Assembly (NCBI RefSeq): GCF_905475395.1
Contig: NC_058339.1
Coordinates: forward strand, 39,875,172-39,939,171
Length of the DNA stretch: 64,000 nt
Direction of reading: 5' to 3'
From: Chrysoperla carnea
Taxonomy: Eukaryota > Arthropoda > Insecta > Neuroptera > Chrysopidae
The stretch's first letter is position 1. The number at the start of each line of letters is the position of its first letter. A program made the translations under genes and the position numbers. The notes beneath the pieces were generated by a model. That model did no database searches, was not told where the DNA came from, and worked only from the letters and a program-made list of their open reading frames with translations. Positions 22,233-35,700 of the stretch are shown in pieces.

Positions 22233-22348
22233 GCTCCATACATACCACATTGAAAACAATGGTTATCCTCCGGTCACTGCAGTTTAGAAACATTGAGCGC
22301 ACTCAATTCAAGGATGGGTGACCGCTTGAAAACACTCTGTGTTGTTGC
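22233..22348 (+). pseudogene. 5S rRNA-like pseudogene (or 5S-derived SINE head)
   Basis: About 116 nt follow the 5S rRNA plan. CATACCAC lies near the start, then TCCGGTCACTG, GTTTAGAAACATTGAGCGC (compare the GTTAAGCAAC...GGGCGC part of 5S), GGATGGGTGACCGCTTGAAA covering the C box of the internal promoter, and an end CTCTGTGTTGTTGC. A T run (22350-22356) follows, as at Pol III terminators. Many substitutions relative to the well-conserved eukaryotic 5S, and the weak complementarity of its two ends, argue against a working rRNA gene. It could be a retroposed 5S copy or the head of a 5S-derived SINE. Confidence 0.75.
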
Positions 22349-23218
22349 ATTTTTTTATTATTTATAAGTTTTTAAGACATCCGTTAATAATTGCTATTTA
22401 CAAATTATGAAATTTTAATTATTTACACTATCATTAAGTAAAAAACTTAGTTCTATTTCAAAATTTATTTATTATTATAAATTTATTTATTACTTAGCAG
22501 TTATTTCAAAATTTGAAGTTTTGACTAACGTCGATAATACCCACAACTGATTATATTTTCTTTCCTGTTTTCAATTTAAGATATATTTGATAAGTGAGAT
22601 AGTCAGATTTTTCCATATTAAACGTCTTGTGGCGCTCAAAACTTGGGACCTAAAAAGACTTGCTTTTTGAATAAATGATATATTATTTTAGAATTTTTTG
22701 ATCGTAAGCAATTTATACAAAACTGTGTTAAACTTATTTTATCATTTGAACAATAATTATTATTTGTACAATGGGTATTATATTGCTTTATTTGCAATGA
22801 GAGAGAGTATTACACAAGCTGACTAAAAAGCACACTTTAAAAGCAATTAAAAACACAACGAATTTACAGAAAAAGGGTGTAAATATTACTTGAATTTTTT
22901 CGTACATACAAGCACACCAACCATTATTCAATATTATTCTATTCATTTTAAAACATTTGGTTTTTCTTCATGTTAACCCAAAAAAACAAAACCTAAAAAT
23001 TTGAATTGCAAAAACACTTCAAAAACATATTAACAACATTGATTCGTAATACCTACTCTACTATGTGGATACTGTTTGCATATTAAATACAGAATGAGTA
23101 GAAATTTGTTAAAACTTGAATATTGAAGTGAAGTGGATATTTTCTGGGGAAGCTCTTAATTGATTCTAGCTCTTAGAGTCGTATTATTGCAATATCTTTC
23201 AATCCATTATAGAGGATC
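22349..23218. other. AT-rich intergenic DNA, nothing recognised
   Basis: No coding or RNA feature is visible apart from the T run that follows the 5S-like sequence. Confidence 0.5.
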
Positions 23219-23439
23219 TCATTTACGAACTCGATCTTACTTTTTACGTCCTGAGTACGCTGTAAAAATTACAGCTTGATATCTTATTTCGTTTTTGAGT
23301 TATCGTGTTGACAGACAGACGGACAGACAACCGAAAATGGACTAATAAGGTGACTTTATAAACACCTATACCAAAATTTTGTTCATAGCATCCATATTTT
23401 TAAGCGTTACAAACTTGGGACTAAACTTAGTATACTTTT
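23219..23439 (-). repeat. Family A repeat, copy A5 (truncated)
   Basis: It contains the reverse-strand blocks TTTTTACGTCCTGAGTACGC, TCGTTTTTGAGTTATCGTG, GACAGACAGACGGACAGAC, ACACCTATACCAAAATTTTG and CAAACTTGGGACTAAACTTAG. Only the 5' half of the family (in A1 orientation) is present. Confidence 0.85.
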
Positions 23440-26257
23440 CTAAATTAAAAAACGAGAATTTAATTTTGTCTTATCTCTAAACTGGTATAGCGGATCGGAA
23501 GCATTTTGTGACGTTTTATATTTGTATGTTCGTATATTATTGTATTATTCGAATGACATTACGGAACACCCAGCAGATCATAGTCCTAGTTGGGGTCAGA
23601 GTAGCTATGGGACTTGTCGCGGGACCAAATGATACAATTTGAGTACCATTTTTTTTTATATTATCCTGACCTTTAAAAGTTTTCTTTATCTTCGTTTCAT
23701 TTCTATAGTTTAAAGTTATCGTTTCGCATAAGCAGCTCTACTAATAGCCGAATTAGGGGACTGTCTTGGGCTGTAAACTTAAGGGGGCAGCAAAATAGGG
23801 TAAAGTTTTGTTTCGACGACAATCAATGGAAAAAGTTCAAAATCGTAGGTTGGCACATTATTGCTGTGATTTTCATAAGTTCGTATTTTTTATTGAAAGA
23901 AAATAGTGTTAAATGATTGTCAAAGGTTTTGCGTATCAGATTTTAAACAATTATTCCGAAGCATAAGTTCGCAGAGCGTATTTTGTATCATGAAACTTTA
24001 TTGTTACTATTTTTTTTATTCAACCTAGAGCCCTAAGTTTATTTAAGCCAGCCCTGCCTTCTCACCTCGTTTCGTTTTTGAAGTTGAAGACCAAGACATC
24101 AATAATTGCCTAAGTTGTAAATTAACGTAGTGAATTTTTATATTTTATTATAATAAATCAGCAATATCTTAGATAGTCTCCTAATCTTGTGCATTGGATT
24201 ACTCAAAAAACATGCAAATGTAAGTAATTAAAATACCCACCTGAAATTTTTCAGAAATAGATACCATAACTCATTCTAATTATACATTATCTATTTCTGT
24301 GTGCAAAAAAACCACGTAAATGATGATCATGTATTTGGGAAAAAAATTCACACTAACAAGCAACAAACGCCCGCCGTGTTTTGTCTTTCAAATAATTTAT
24401 TATTTCAAATTGACAAATTCTTCGTTTTTTTCTCTACCAAAAAATAAATAAAAATAAATAAAAATTGGGAAAAAAATAAAAATGCGGAAAAAAACATTAT
24501 AACGACAACCAAATACTCCGATACAAACATAAAATAGTTTGTCAACATAAATCTATCAACAGGGCGTGAAATCTGGAATGCATTCATTTTAAACGCGTAT
24601 GCATGTATATATGTATATGTATATGTTTTGTTAGGCAGAAAAGACCTTCCTCTGTGTATTACGGATACAATCCCACAGGATACAAATAATAGTGAACTGT
24701 TTATTTCCTGTTTGTATATGATACACAAATATATACATTTATTGCATGTATTATAGGTAAACCTATCGATATACCTGATCAATTGATTTAATAATATTAT
24801 TTCGTTCTAATAGATCTGGAGAGGCTGCCACGAAATTTCAAGTAATTTGCTAATAATATGACGACTCTTAATAGGTTAAATTACTTATTGGAAGGTTAAT
24901 GAATAGGCTTAATTTTATTTATTACTGGCTTAGTATAAATCTTGAATGTAGATATATTATTCAAACGATTAAATATTTAAGAGTAGACAAGTATTGAGTT
25001 GAAAAATATTAAAGCACCAGCCTTTTTGTTGAAAAGTATAATTAAGGAGTAAAATTTAATTATTTAGAATTGAATTACTCAATTAGAATAGTTTTATTTA
25101 TGTTCAAAAACGGCAAACTAGTAAAATAAAGAGTAATATTTTGTATGCACGAGAAAATATGACAAGACGATTTTAAAAAATAGCAACAAATGAAATAAAA
25201 GCTTTAACAAAGTTCGATTAATCGACCTATGATTAAGAATTGACGATCAGCGCTGTGGTCGTTCAATAATAATGGTATTCGAATCATTGAAGAAATAAAT
25301 GGCTTAATTTTTTTTTCAGTATCTCCAAGTCTACTATTATTTCGTTTCTAATAAAAAAGTGGGATTATTTCTATTTAAGTTTTTTGTTTCATAAATAACT
25401 TTTAAGAGATTTTCCGGTGAGTCCCAATATGTCAATGAATATTTATACTAAATTGTTCTGAATTAATAAATAATCTAGTCAAATAATTGAATAATTTATA
25501 CACAAATTCGAATATTTATAGAACCATTATTTACTTACCAGTAAAAATAAGTCAATAAGTCTAGGGTACGAAAATACAAAACGATCCATACCGTTTGAGC
25601 AAAAATTTATGAGCAATATGAAATAGCACCTAATTGACAAAAAATTTGTGACTTCCGAATTTTGGTTCCTCAGCCCAAAAAAATTTACATAAGCTAAAGC
25701 TTCAAATAAAAATGTATTGAAAAAGTATTTGAGTTTGTATGAAATTCTGTCTACTTGTCCAAAAGATGGCATCAAAGTTGTTGTTAGGAGGCAGGTGGAA
25801 TGAATAATACCATGTGATGGAATTGTTTTTAAAGTTGGTAAAATTCTCTATATTGTGAGTGTTGAAATTTTCCAGCGAAGTGGATGGGTTATTGCTAGTA
25901 ATTAATTAATTTATATCGTTTCCTACATCACATCAATTTACCTCTCAACTATAATAAAAATTAAAAAAAAAATTGTTTATTAAAAACACTGAGTGTATAT
26001 TTATTTCAATGTACAATATTTATTTAATAATTTGGTACTACTACTTCATAAAAAATAATAAATCACTGTTACCAACATAACTAAATAAATATCACTAGAA
26101 TACATCGGAGCGGTCACACAGATTGCTTTGTTAGTTAATATTATAAACACAAATATCATTCATTTACTACATTTACAACTACAAAGACCAAAAAAAAAGA
26201 TACCGTATGTTCGTTGAAAGTTGCATATACATATATTTGAAAAGTTTCTGAAACATA
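23440..26257. other. AT-rich intergenic DNA, nothing recognised
   Basis: No supported gene. Open frames on the minus strand near 24405-24782 and 25527-25775 are rich in Phe, Ile, Lys and Tyr, as expected for chance frames in AT-rich DNA. Confidence 0.5.
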
Positions 26258-26679
26258 CAGTGCAACCTTAATATAACGAACCTCAATATAACGAATTCCT
26301 CGATTTAACGAATTTTTCGCAATCCCCTTGAATTGTCCATAAGAGTCAATATAAAATATACCTCTACATTACGAATATTTTTTGCGAACAGCCTCTATAT
26401 AACGAATTTTCAACTACATAAAAAATTTAAATACCTCTATATAACGAAATTCGTCAATTCAAAACCTTTATATAACGTATAAAGTCCCACCAATATATGA
26501 CAGTTAGTATACTCCATAGTATGTAATTCATGTCGCGAGAGGTTCCGACACTTTTTACCTCTTTATAACGAATTTTAGACCAACTTAACCTCAATATAAC
26601 AAACCTCAGTTTAACGAATTACTTGATATAACGAATATTTACTGGTTCCTTTCAGATTCGTTATATCGAGGTTGCACTG
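26258..26679. mobile_element. Complete 422-bp MITE with CAGTGCAACCT termini and TA target duplication
   Basis: The left end CAGTGCAACCTTAATATAACGAA (26258) and right end TTCGTTATATCGAGGTTGCACTG (ending 26679) are inverted repeats. TA precedes (26256-26257) and follows (26680-26681), as expected for Tc1/mariner-pogo type insertion. The interior holds about a dozen copies of ATAACGAA or close variants (for example at 26274, 26289, 26401 and 26446), some near each end. There is no transposase frame. An autonomous pogo/Tigger-like transposase elsewhere would be needed to mobilise it. The superfamily is inferred from the TA duplication and CAGT end. Confidence 0.88.
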
Positions 26680-26681
26680 TA

Positions 26682-27658
26682 TAAACTTCTTGATCTCATT
26701 ACACACAAGTTCTCAGTAAGAATATTTTTCGGAAATGAATAGGACAAGGGCCAGACTTAAGGTAGCGATATTTGTATTTGTAGAAATAATTGTAAAGTTT
26801 ACCCCGAAACCAATACGTAAGATTATATTTGTGACAAACAAATATCGTGCGATAAAGAACATTCCAAAACTCCAAAACTCCAATCTTAGAACAGCCGTTT
26901 TTTACATCCTCTTCGGGTTGAAACCTATCGAGGTATAGATCAACAGTCATTTTTAAGTAAAAATGGACGCAATGTATAAAATCATATACTATTTTACCAC
27001 CATGAAGAAGTTTATCAAATTGTTGCAGCACGCACATATATATATAATAGAGTTCATTTTAATTAACTCACACCAATTTGAAGGCCTATACAGAGTTTTC
27101 GGGGTCAAATAAAACCCATTCATAACAACGACTACATATACATATATATTTTATATATGTACCTAAATATAATGCTGGTGGAGATGAATTAGTTTGTAAT
27201 GCACATAAAATATATGCTAGGCAATTCTGTATACACTGACGTGTGGCAAATATCAGGCGATCTATCTAAAGGTTCATGACAGGCCTGTAAACAAATGTTT
27301 TATTTGAAAATACACAAATAAAATATATAGTTATTTAATTCAGTTATATGATTTTTTTTTACTTTTAAATTAAAAATATTCATTAAATCCAAACAAAATA
27401 AATTATTCAATGTTTTGTTATTTAAAAAAAAAGTTAATGTTATTTAAAATAATAAATATTAAAAAAAAATCAAATCAATACATTGTATTTGTCTAGCTTA
27501 AATAGGTAGGGGAAACAAAATAAGTAAACGTCAGAAAAACAAGTTTAGGATTTCTTTTTTAAACACTCACTCGCAGTAAAGTTTCGTGGTAAAGCGTGAG
27601 GTTCTCGGTATCGACTTTGTTAAATGCTTGATATCAGTTTCTCACATTTAAAAATTTT
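26682..27658. other. AT-rich intergenic DNA, nothing recognised
   Basis: Overlapping opposite-strand frames near 26699-27037 have no family motif. The rest is A/T-rich filler. Confidence 0.5.
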
Positions 27659-27807
27659 TTTTTCACTCAAAACTTTTTTATTAATTACAGAACATATGTT
27701 TCGGATATTCGTCCATCTTCATACTGACGATGGACTAATATCAGTATGAAGATGGACTAACATCCGAAACATATGTCCTGTAATTAATAAAAAACATTCG
27801 AGTGAAA
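27659..27807. repeat. Fold-back (snap-back) element with arms of about 67 bp
   Basis: The left arm 27659-27727 (TTTTTCACTC ... TCCATCTTCATACTGA) is inverted at 27741-27807 (TCAGTATGAAGATGGA ... GAGTGAAAAA), around a loop of 13 bases. Pairing is broken only by small indels and a few mismatches. There is no coding capacity. A transcript through it would fold into a long hairpin. Confidence 0.9.
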
Positions 27808-29220
27808 AAAAGCGATATTTATTTATTTTAATATTTCAACATGAAAATGAATTTTCACAAATTAGGAATCTAAACAAAAATTTATATCGGTTTTAATTTT
27901 TTTTATTTCAATAAAAGCCTATTGTAATTTGAAACTATAATTTGTGTTATTTGAGACAAAAAAAAGATATTTATTTACATTTTTTCTAAGCGTTTCTGCA
28001 GGGAAGCTAACTTCCCAGAATATTTTCGATAAATATGATAAAGATATAATCTCAGAATCGGCAAGCAAATATTTTCTATGATAAATACATGTCTTTAAAT
28101 TCTTAAAAGGATTATGGTTAGACCAACAACTCTTTCGTCTAAAAAATTATTGTAACTGAAGCTATGCCCTCCTATGCCCTCTTTTGACTTAATTAAGTTG
28201 ACTGAATGTTCCTTGAAGTTCTATAAACACGTTACAAAAATATGCATTTAAATCGGTGCTGTTTCTCAACTTTCTCATGCATCCCGGCTTATTAATTGTA
28301 CTAAAAATATAGATGGAAAAATTTGATTTCACTACAAATTGGATACAAAAAGGCACAATTAGAATTGGAAGCCTTTTGCTGTTATGTCTTTAGTAATATA
28401 AGGTTTAGATGACAAAGAACGCTTGAGAAGTTTGAAACTCATTTTAAGCATAGCATTTTTTTTTTTTTGAAAATTCATTGAAGGCCTTAATAAATTAAAA
28501 ATAACAAAAAATTGTTATTTATAAACACGTACAATAAGATATACAAACGTAAATTTCTATAAACATTGCAAAATTGAAGAAAACAAAAAAAGAAGACAAC
28601 TTTTATTTGTCTCTCGCTGCATCGCAGTCATATGTTAGTTATGTTCGAAAACTGGGTGTGCAGGTACTCTCATAGTCCCAGGAGTTATATAGGTGTCTGT
28701 ATATATGCCTGGCCAGTTTATAATACAAGACAACATTTCTTATAGATAATATCAGTGCCATGTAGTTAATTATATTTTAAGTTGAATGTGGTATATCATT
28801 CTAGGGTGTTAAAAAACGAGCGTACTTTGTTTACTACAAAACAATTTGAGGTCCAACTTTATCCTTAGTTATTTGATGCTACATTGATGACGCAAAAGAC
28901 TTGCGTTGGAGTAGTTAAAAGCAATTCAAGTTATATTCTGATCTTAGCACTTTTATAATACACAATCAAATAGTTAGAACCTCTGCTGGATATCGGAATA
29001 TCTATATCCCCGGTAAAAAAATTATAATACCTACTTATTTAATACTAATTTGATATTTTGGCATAAACTTACGACTGTTTTAATATAGAGCAAATTAGGT
29101 AGCATCGAAGGTATTTGATAAGAGCCTTCAAAATCATTATGTTAAAGTGAATAAAGTTAAAACGAATAAATGTTCATAAACATAATCACATTTTTACATT
29201 ATTTAAGTATGACTTACTTT
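27808..29220. other. AT-rich intergenic DNA, nothing recognised
   Basis: No gene or element boundary is supported in this stretch. Confidence 0.5.
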
Positions 29221-29866
29221 TTATACCATGCATATATGAAATATATCAAGGTATAATAAGTTTAGTCTCAAGTTTTAACGCTTAAAAATCGTGATGCTAC
29301 GAACAAAATTTTGATATCGGTGTTATTTAAATACATTTCAGTTTGCAAACACTATAACTCAAAAAACGAAAAACGAGATATCAATTTAATTTTATAGCAA
29401 GCTTGGGACGTAAAAAGTTAGACCGAGTTCGTAAATGAAAAACATAGGTCACTTGGCTCTTGGGTACGTAGGATCCATCTTGTAAACCTTTAGAACAAGA
29501 TAAAAAAAATGTCCCTTATAAACAAATAAACAACTTTTGGTTGAAATATTTTTTCGTAAACATCATTGTTTACCTGTGAGGGCAAATTAGGTTAGAAACA
29601 TTACATGGTATCTATACAGATATTGTATATATTTTAAATTTATACGTTATATATATAATGCATGTTTTTGTTTGTTTACAATATATACTATTAAATACTG
29701 CGGAAGTAAGAAGAAAGATAATCTTATTACTTTGTGTGTAAGAGTGGCTAAATTTCTTTACTTACATGACACACAGTAAAAACACAGGGATTGCGTAATC
29801 AACACGGTCTATATATGGTATTTCAATTAACTCAGTCATTTCAAATGCATATTTTCACTTGATAAT
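29221..29866 (+). repeat. Family A repeat, copy A6
   Basis: It begins TATACCATGCATATATGAAATATATCAAGG and follows A1 through GGGACGTAAAAAGTTAG, TTGGCTCTTGGGTACGTAGG, CAACTTTTGGTTGAAATATT and TTTACCTGTGAGGGCAAATTAGG. A longer distal part then ends ACGGTCTATATATGGTATTTC...ATTTTCACTTG. The (CCGTC)n run is missing. The distal part is longer than in A1, suggesting either a fuller copy or a secondary insertion. Confidence 0.8.
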
Positions 29867-32390
29867 AGAAAGTTGTATGTTCACAAAAAACACAAACAAA
29901 TTTCTTGAATATAACTTTACTTTTAATTTACAATCTAAATATTTTCAATAGCTTTACTATTGAAGTGACATTTTGAAAATATCGAAAAAAAAGTTATTTC
30001 AATTGAAAATTTGAGCTGGTGGTGCTTTGAGGTGCTATTAGAGTCATTTTCGTCGAAATTATCAAAAGTACCTATCAATTGTTAAAATGAGATTTTGGTG
30101 CATACAAAAATGTACCAAATTAACAAGTTTCTGGTTTGACATGCAAAATTCATATGAACTTAAGTCTCTTCTTTTTTTTACTCCATGTAAAATCGTACGT
30201 ATACGCATCTGATAAGACAATCTAAGTTTGTGATTTTAAAAACATGAAGTTTTATTATCTATAATCCACCCAGTTATAAGTTAAAAACTTCCTTGTATGA
30301 GTGTAAATAATTTTTTTTTTTTTGTAGTTTTGCTAAGAAAAATTGGTTCACGTTTACCTTAAGACCTTAAAGTTTTTATAAAATAAAATTCATTCATGTT
30401 TTTAAATAAATATTTCGCACTTTGTTCCACCTTGACATATACACACATAATTTAAATAAATTACAGATTGCATCTAATTAAAAGTCATATTTTAATCACT
30501 TTGTACAAAAACACAATGTTCATGTTTCGAAGTATTAAACAAATTGTTTATCTTAAAGTGTTTTCGTTTAATTTTTGTTAAAAATTCAAAATATGGGTAA
30601 TGATTCCTTAACTGTTTGAAAAACGAGCCATCAAGACACTTAGGAAATTTTCCTAAAAACAAAAAAGTAGAGTTTGCCTTTAAATGTGAATATAATCAAA
30701 TAAAAAGTATATTTAAATAAGCGTTCATAGTTTTATTTTTTTTTCTTTAAGTCTATTCTTGACATCAAAACAATACAAAGAAGGTATGAATAATGTGAAT
30801 TGGACAAGATTCACTTCGGAGCTACTGTCATCGCAAATTTCAGTGCTTGTTCGAAATATTTCTGCTAATACACGAAGTTTCAGCACAAGTACGAAATAGC
30901 TCATGAAATAAGTGCTGGCTGTAGCTCCGAATCGTAATGCTTTCATGACATAAATAAATTCCTATGCTAACATCGTATGTTAAAGAATATACCGTAACTG
31001 TGAGGCTATGCAGTGCATCGAAAAAGCCTTTCTATACAATGTTGAATTGAAACAAATTTTCATGATTTTCCTCTGCAGTTTTTGAATGGAAAACCTACCG
31101 CTATTAAAAATTCCCAAAGCGGGTTCAAATTATTGTCAGCTCTACCATATTATTTTTATTTATATATTCTCCAATGTCTGTGAAATGGATGATTGAATGA
31201 ATGTTTTAAAAATTTTGCGTAGGTTTAATGAAAACTGTATGCATCCATTTTACTGAAAAATCATATGAATGTCAAAATTTAGTTTACTTTGTAAAAGTAT
31301 ATTTGGAGCTACAAGATGCACCTTGCAACGAAAGCGACAAAAACCGGTTAAAAAGATTAGAAAGCAAGGATACGCAAAGGGGGTAAAAAACTATTTTTAG
31401 ATTTGTTTTTTGCGAAAAATTAAAAAGAAATACCACTTTGTGATAAATGCGACTTGAAAAAAATAAAAATGGTACGTAAGAAGTAAAAATTAAAAAATTT
31501 TAATATTTCTAGTATATGAATTACTATATCATTTTTTTAATTTGCAAGTCTCTTTAAAAAAATACTTAAAACCGCAGTCGGTTGTAGAATAAAAGTTTTT
31601 CCCCTAAAGAAGTAGTAATCACCATATTGTCCGAGTGGTCTCTCACTTCATTTCATATAAAGATACTAAACTTCGTAAACCCGTATAAAGTAACTACTAT
31701 CCCCTGAAATGTGATGAAATGAATGTTAAATAAACATATCAACACAGTTATGAAAAGAAAAAAATTTTATGCGTAATAACTCTTCATAGAAAATTTATTC
31801 GACTTTTTCTAGCTTCAAAAAAAATACAACCTTAAGTGCTACTTAAAAGTCAAGGGTGGCAGACGTAAAAAATATGTGTATATTATATAAGTGGATAACT
31901 CATACGTCCATCGTCGTGTTTTTTCATTCCTCGAGAGTTGAGTTGGTTGATTTCACTAATCTTAGGCGCAATCTATCTTGATTAAAATATAGGATTATCA
32001 TAACTGTATATACCCTCTTACGTACTGTACCACAGTTTTATTTTATTTTTTTACTATTCAAGTTATATACACTCAAGTTTTGCTATATATTCAAGGATAA
32101 TTTTCCATATAACTTCTTATAAAATGTGTATATACATATAAAAATATAATATCCTTTATACAGAGTGGCTTCCGAAACTAAACCTGATATACTCAATAGG
32201 CATTTGACTAATTTTTTTCACTTCGGGTGAAGAATTCTCACTACACGGGCTGAAAATGAAGTTGGTTTTAGAAAATCTTTAGAAATACGCAAATTATGAA
32301 CGTTTAAAATTTTTTATTTAAACAAAGAAGACGATATATGGTAATAAGAGACAGCCAACAATCTTTGAATGCTTATAACTTCCTTGTTAA
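29867..32390. other. AT-rich intergenic DNA, no supported gene
   Basis: Frames on both strands at about 30755-30946 are less AT-biased than their surroundings, and a pyrimidine tract with AG ends at about 30751. No motif or matching donor was recognised, so no gene is called. Confidence 0.45.
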
Positions 32391-32715
32391 TGTATATGAA
32401 ATATACTAAGGTATATTAAGTTTAGTCCCAGGTTTGTAACGCTTAAAAATATTGATACAGAACAAAATTTTGGTGTAGGTGTTCATAAAATCACCAAATT
32501 AGTCCATTTCCGGTTGTCTGTCTGTCTGTCTGTCGTCTGTCCGTCTGTTATAACTCAAAAACGAAAAAAGATATCAAGTTGTAATTTTTGTAGCGTGATG
32601 AGGCCGTTAAAAGTGAGATCGAGTTCGTAAATGAGCAACATAGCTCAATTGGGTCTTGTAAACCGTTAGAGATTGAACAAAAGTTTAAATGTAAAAAATG
32701 TTCCTTTAAATATAA
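32391..32715 (+). repeat. Family A repeat, copy A7 (3' truncated)
   Basis: It runs from TGTATATGAAATATACTAAGG through TTTAGTCCCAGGTTTGTAACGC, (CTGT)n-type GTCTGTCTGTCTGTC, AAACGAAAAAAGATATCAAG and GAGCAACATAGCTCAATTGG to TTTAAATGTAAAAAATGTTCC. Confidence 0.85.
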
Positions 32716-35700
32716 AAAATATTCTACACATGGTGGAGAGACGGCGTATATTAGACATCGTTTTCCGAACTTTATGTGAAAATGAATTCTCTATTCAAAG
32801 TTATCCGTACAACGACAAGTAACTGATCATTCCTTGAATGAGCAAAATGATTGAATGTGTAAATTGTTCTAGAAACTATAGCTTTTTAAAAGCTATGACT
32901 ATTTAATTAAGGAGTATTATAATTAAGGAGTATTATTATATTATTAGTTGTATTTAGCGGATTTAGTGTTATTCTCAGCGCTATTTTAATAATAGTGTTT
33001 GATCACCATTGCTTCAATTTTTTTTTGGACTTGGTTCAATTGCATAAGATATCATCTTCACAATCTCAAAAACAGTATTTTCTTTGGTAGTTTCTGGTCG
33101 ATAATCATTATATTCCCGTTTTTATGGACCATTCAGTATTATAAAGTATTTTTGTGGATGATGATTCTTGTATATAAGATAAAATTATCCAAATAATAAA
33201 AAGTCTATATACTTAAATTGGTATATTATAACCTTAAAATGAATTTTTATAAATGTTTACATTGTTATTACTACACAATATATACTGTATATTGTGTAGT
33301 ATATTTAATAAAAAAAGTTTTTTTTAATAAAAAAGAAATTTATAAATAAAAAATATTATATTTACCACTGATAAAGTATATTTTTTTATAGTTCCTTTAT
33401 TTTCTATATGACAATGAAAAAATAAAAGTCGGGGAAACATATATATAAACATATATACCTATCTAATACCAAGTTGCTAAATTAAAAACTTTCACGCTTT
33501 CACGCTAAACTACAGAGTGGATTTGAATGAAATTGTATAGCAATATAGCTCATACATCAGAATAACACATGAGCTATAATTTATAAATATATACTTAAAA
33601 TTTAAAACCATAAATTAAAGATTTCTGTAAAAATTTATAACAGCAAATGTCAAACAATTCATGGCCTTCTTTTCTGATATACTCAATGAATTATGACTAT
33701 TTTACACTTAAAAAAAATTGAAAATCGTGAAATATTTCAGCTGTGTAAAGCAATTCCTTCGAGTGTTATGGAAGGGGAAATAGTGAGATCAAAAGAGGTG
33801 GAGGCTATAAAGCGGTGTGTTTTACTTTTAAAACCAGCGAAGCGGGTTGGTATCAAGCTAGTATTCTTCTAAAGTTTCCTTTTAAATCTAAATAGAATTC
33901 CAAGTTATAATTGTAATTCTAAACAAGATTCCAGCACGGTTACGGCTCCAAAGTTTTTTGGGAAAAATTTGATATTTCTCGTAAGAATTGGTAAGAAATT
34001 AAAATTTGGTATGAACATCACATTTTAGTATTAAGTAAAAAAACATCATGGAGTACCTGCCAATCTTGACTATGTAATCTTGATCAACTGGGTTTGTCTA
34101 TATAATATTTTTCATTGGAGATTTTTCTAAACGTACCTAACTATTTCTGCTGATATTTTCCAGTATATTTTCTTTTGGGGATCTGTAGCTCTGAAACCAA
34201 AGATTTTTATGATCCCATTTACAATCGGAACTTAGTCAATAAGTTATGTTGATATAGTATAACAAAACTCTAAGATGAAAAGCAGACTGTTATTGGCTAA
34301 TTCAAAAAGTATCATAAGTTATTTATACTTATAAATGAAGCAGAAAAAATACATCAATGTTTTAAGATGACGTCTATATAAAATAAATAATAATAATAAA
34401 AATAATAATATAATAAATAAGATGAAACCAATATAAACATCTTGTTGCCAAATCAAACACGGTCACATCGTTATATTATAAAAACTACTTTGATCAGAAT
34501 CGAACAAGCAATTCTGTAAATACCATATGAAAAGAAGCAATAAATATTAGAAATGAAACTATTATAATAATAGTTTTATTATAATAATATATGTAACTAT
34601 TTATAAAGGGAAAATCACAATTTCTTTTAAGTCTTTATATTGATTATACATTAGTTTGATTATTTTTGAATTGGACACGAAATATAGGTATGCATTTCAT
34701 AAATGTTTATTGGTTCCGCTTCAGGTTCAAAATGCTAATTGAACATTGAGTAATCGGTAATAGCTATTTTTCTCTTGGCAAAGCACATTTTTCACTTTTG
34801 TAATTTATGAAAATTTGATTTTATAGTAGCACGAGCTAGCTCTTTTTAAGGTTAAAACTTTTTACTTCCAAGAATATTTTAAGGCTTCTCTGGGGAGCAA
34901 ACTGGTAGAAATCGTTACGTAAGCATGTGAGACATTGATGAGACATGAAAGCTGAAAATTTCAATTTCTGATGTATTGATACTCTTAAGAACTAACAATT
35001 GTAAAGAAAAGAATAAATATCATAAAAAATAAATAAATGAATGTTAAGAGTAATTTGCAATACACTTGTCGGTTTGTTGTCGGTATGATTAAAAAACTTA
35101 CAAGGTACATGCATAATGTTCACGTTGTCAGTACATACATACTGTACCGGTTGGGATACAATAGTGAACGATTTTGAAAATGCTGTAAATCACAAAAATT
35201 TTTAACCAATATAAACTATGTAAAAGACATTTAAAGAAATTTGTGTTTTTTTTTAGACTAAATTGAGAAGTCCTTTTCATTTAAAGTTACGAGAGGTTTA
35301 GTTTTTGTCAGAAACCTACTCAAGTGACCAAAAATAAATTCCTTTTATCTCTGCCACACAGCTCTCTTATTTGACAAAGAACAAAGTTATTGGTTATTTG
35401 TTTATTGGAGTTTTTTCAAATATATACTGTCCGAAACAAAAACAAATTGTACCTACTTAAAAAAAACGTCGATTATAATTTGTATTGATTTAATTTAGCA
35501 AATGCAATTTAATTCATTATCAGTGTTGTTTTCCAGAAGATAACGTTCGCCTTGGTGTGACCACCCTTGCAGGCAAGTCTGGAAGTTATTCAAGCCATGT
35601 CATTGGGCCTTGGATTACTTTTCTGATCCAGTCTTTTAGTGATTCGATATTGTTTTGATAATGTGTTTTCAAAATCACATACTTGTCTGTTCCATCTTGT

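Noticed and set aside
24405..24782. 125-residue minus-strand open frame with hydrophobic segments
   Set aside because: Composition (Phe, Ile, Tyr, Lys) is that of random AT-rich DNA; no motif, splice context or neighbouring exon.
30725..30946. Possible exon (frames open on both strands, pyrimidine tract and AG near 30751)
   Set aside because: Neither strand yields a recognisable motif, no donor or partner exon was found, and the internal sequence is partly repeated.
33269..33301. 14-bp-arm hairpin
   Set aside because: Short and extremely AT/TA-rich; such palindromes arise easily in this composition.
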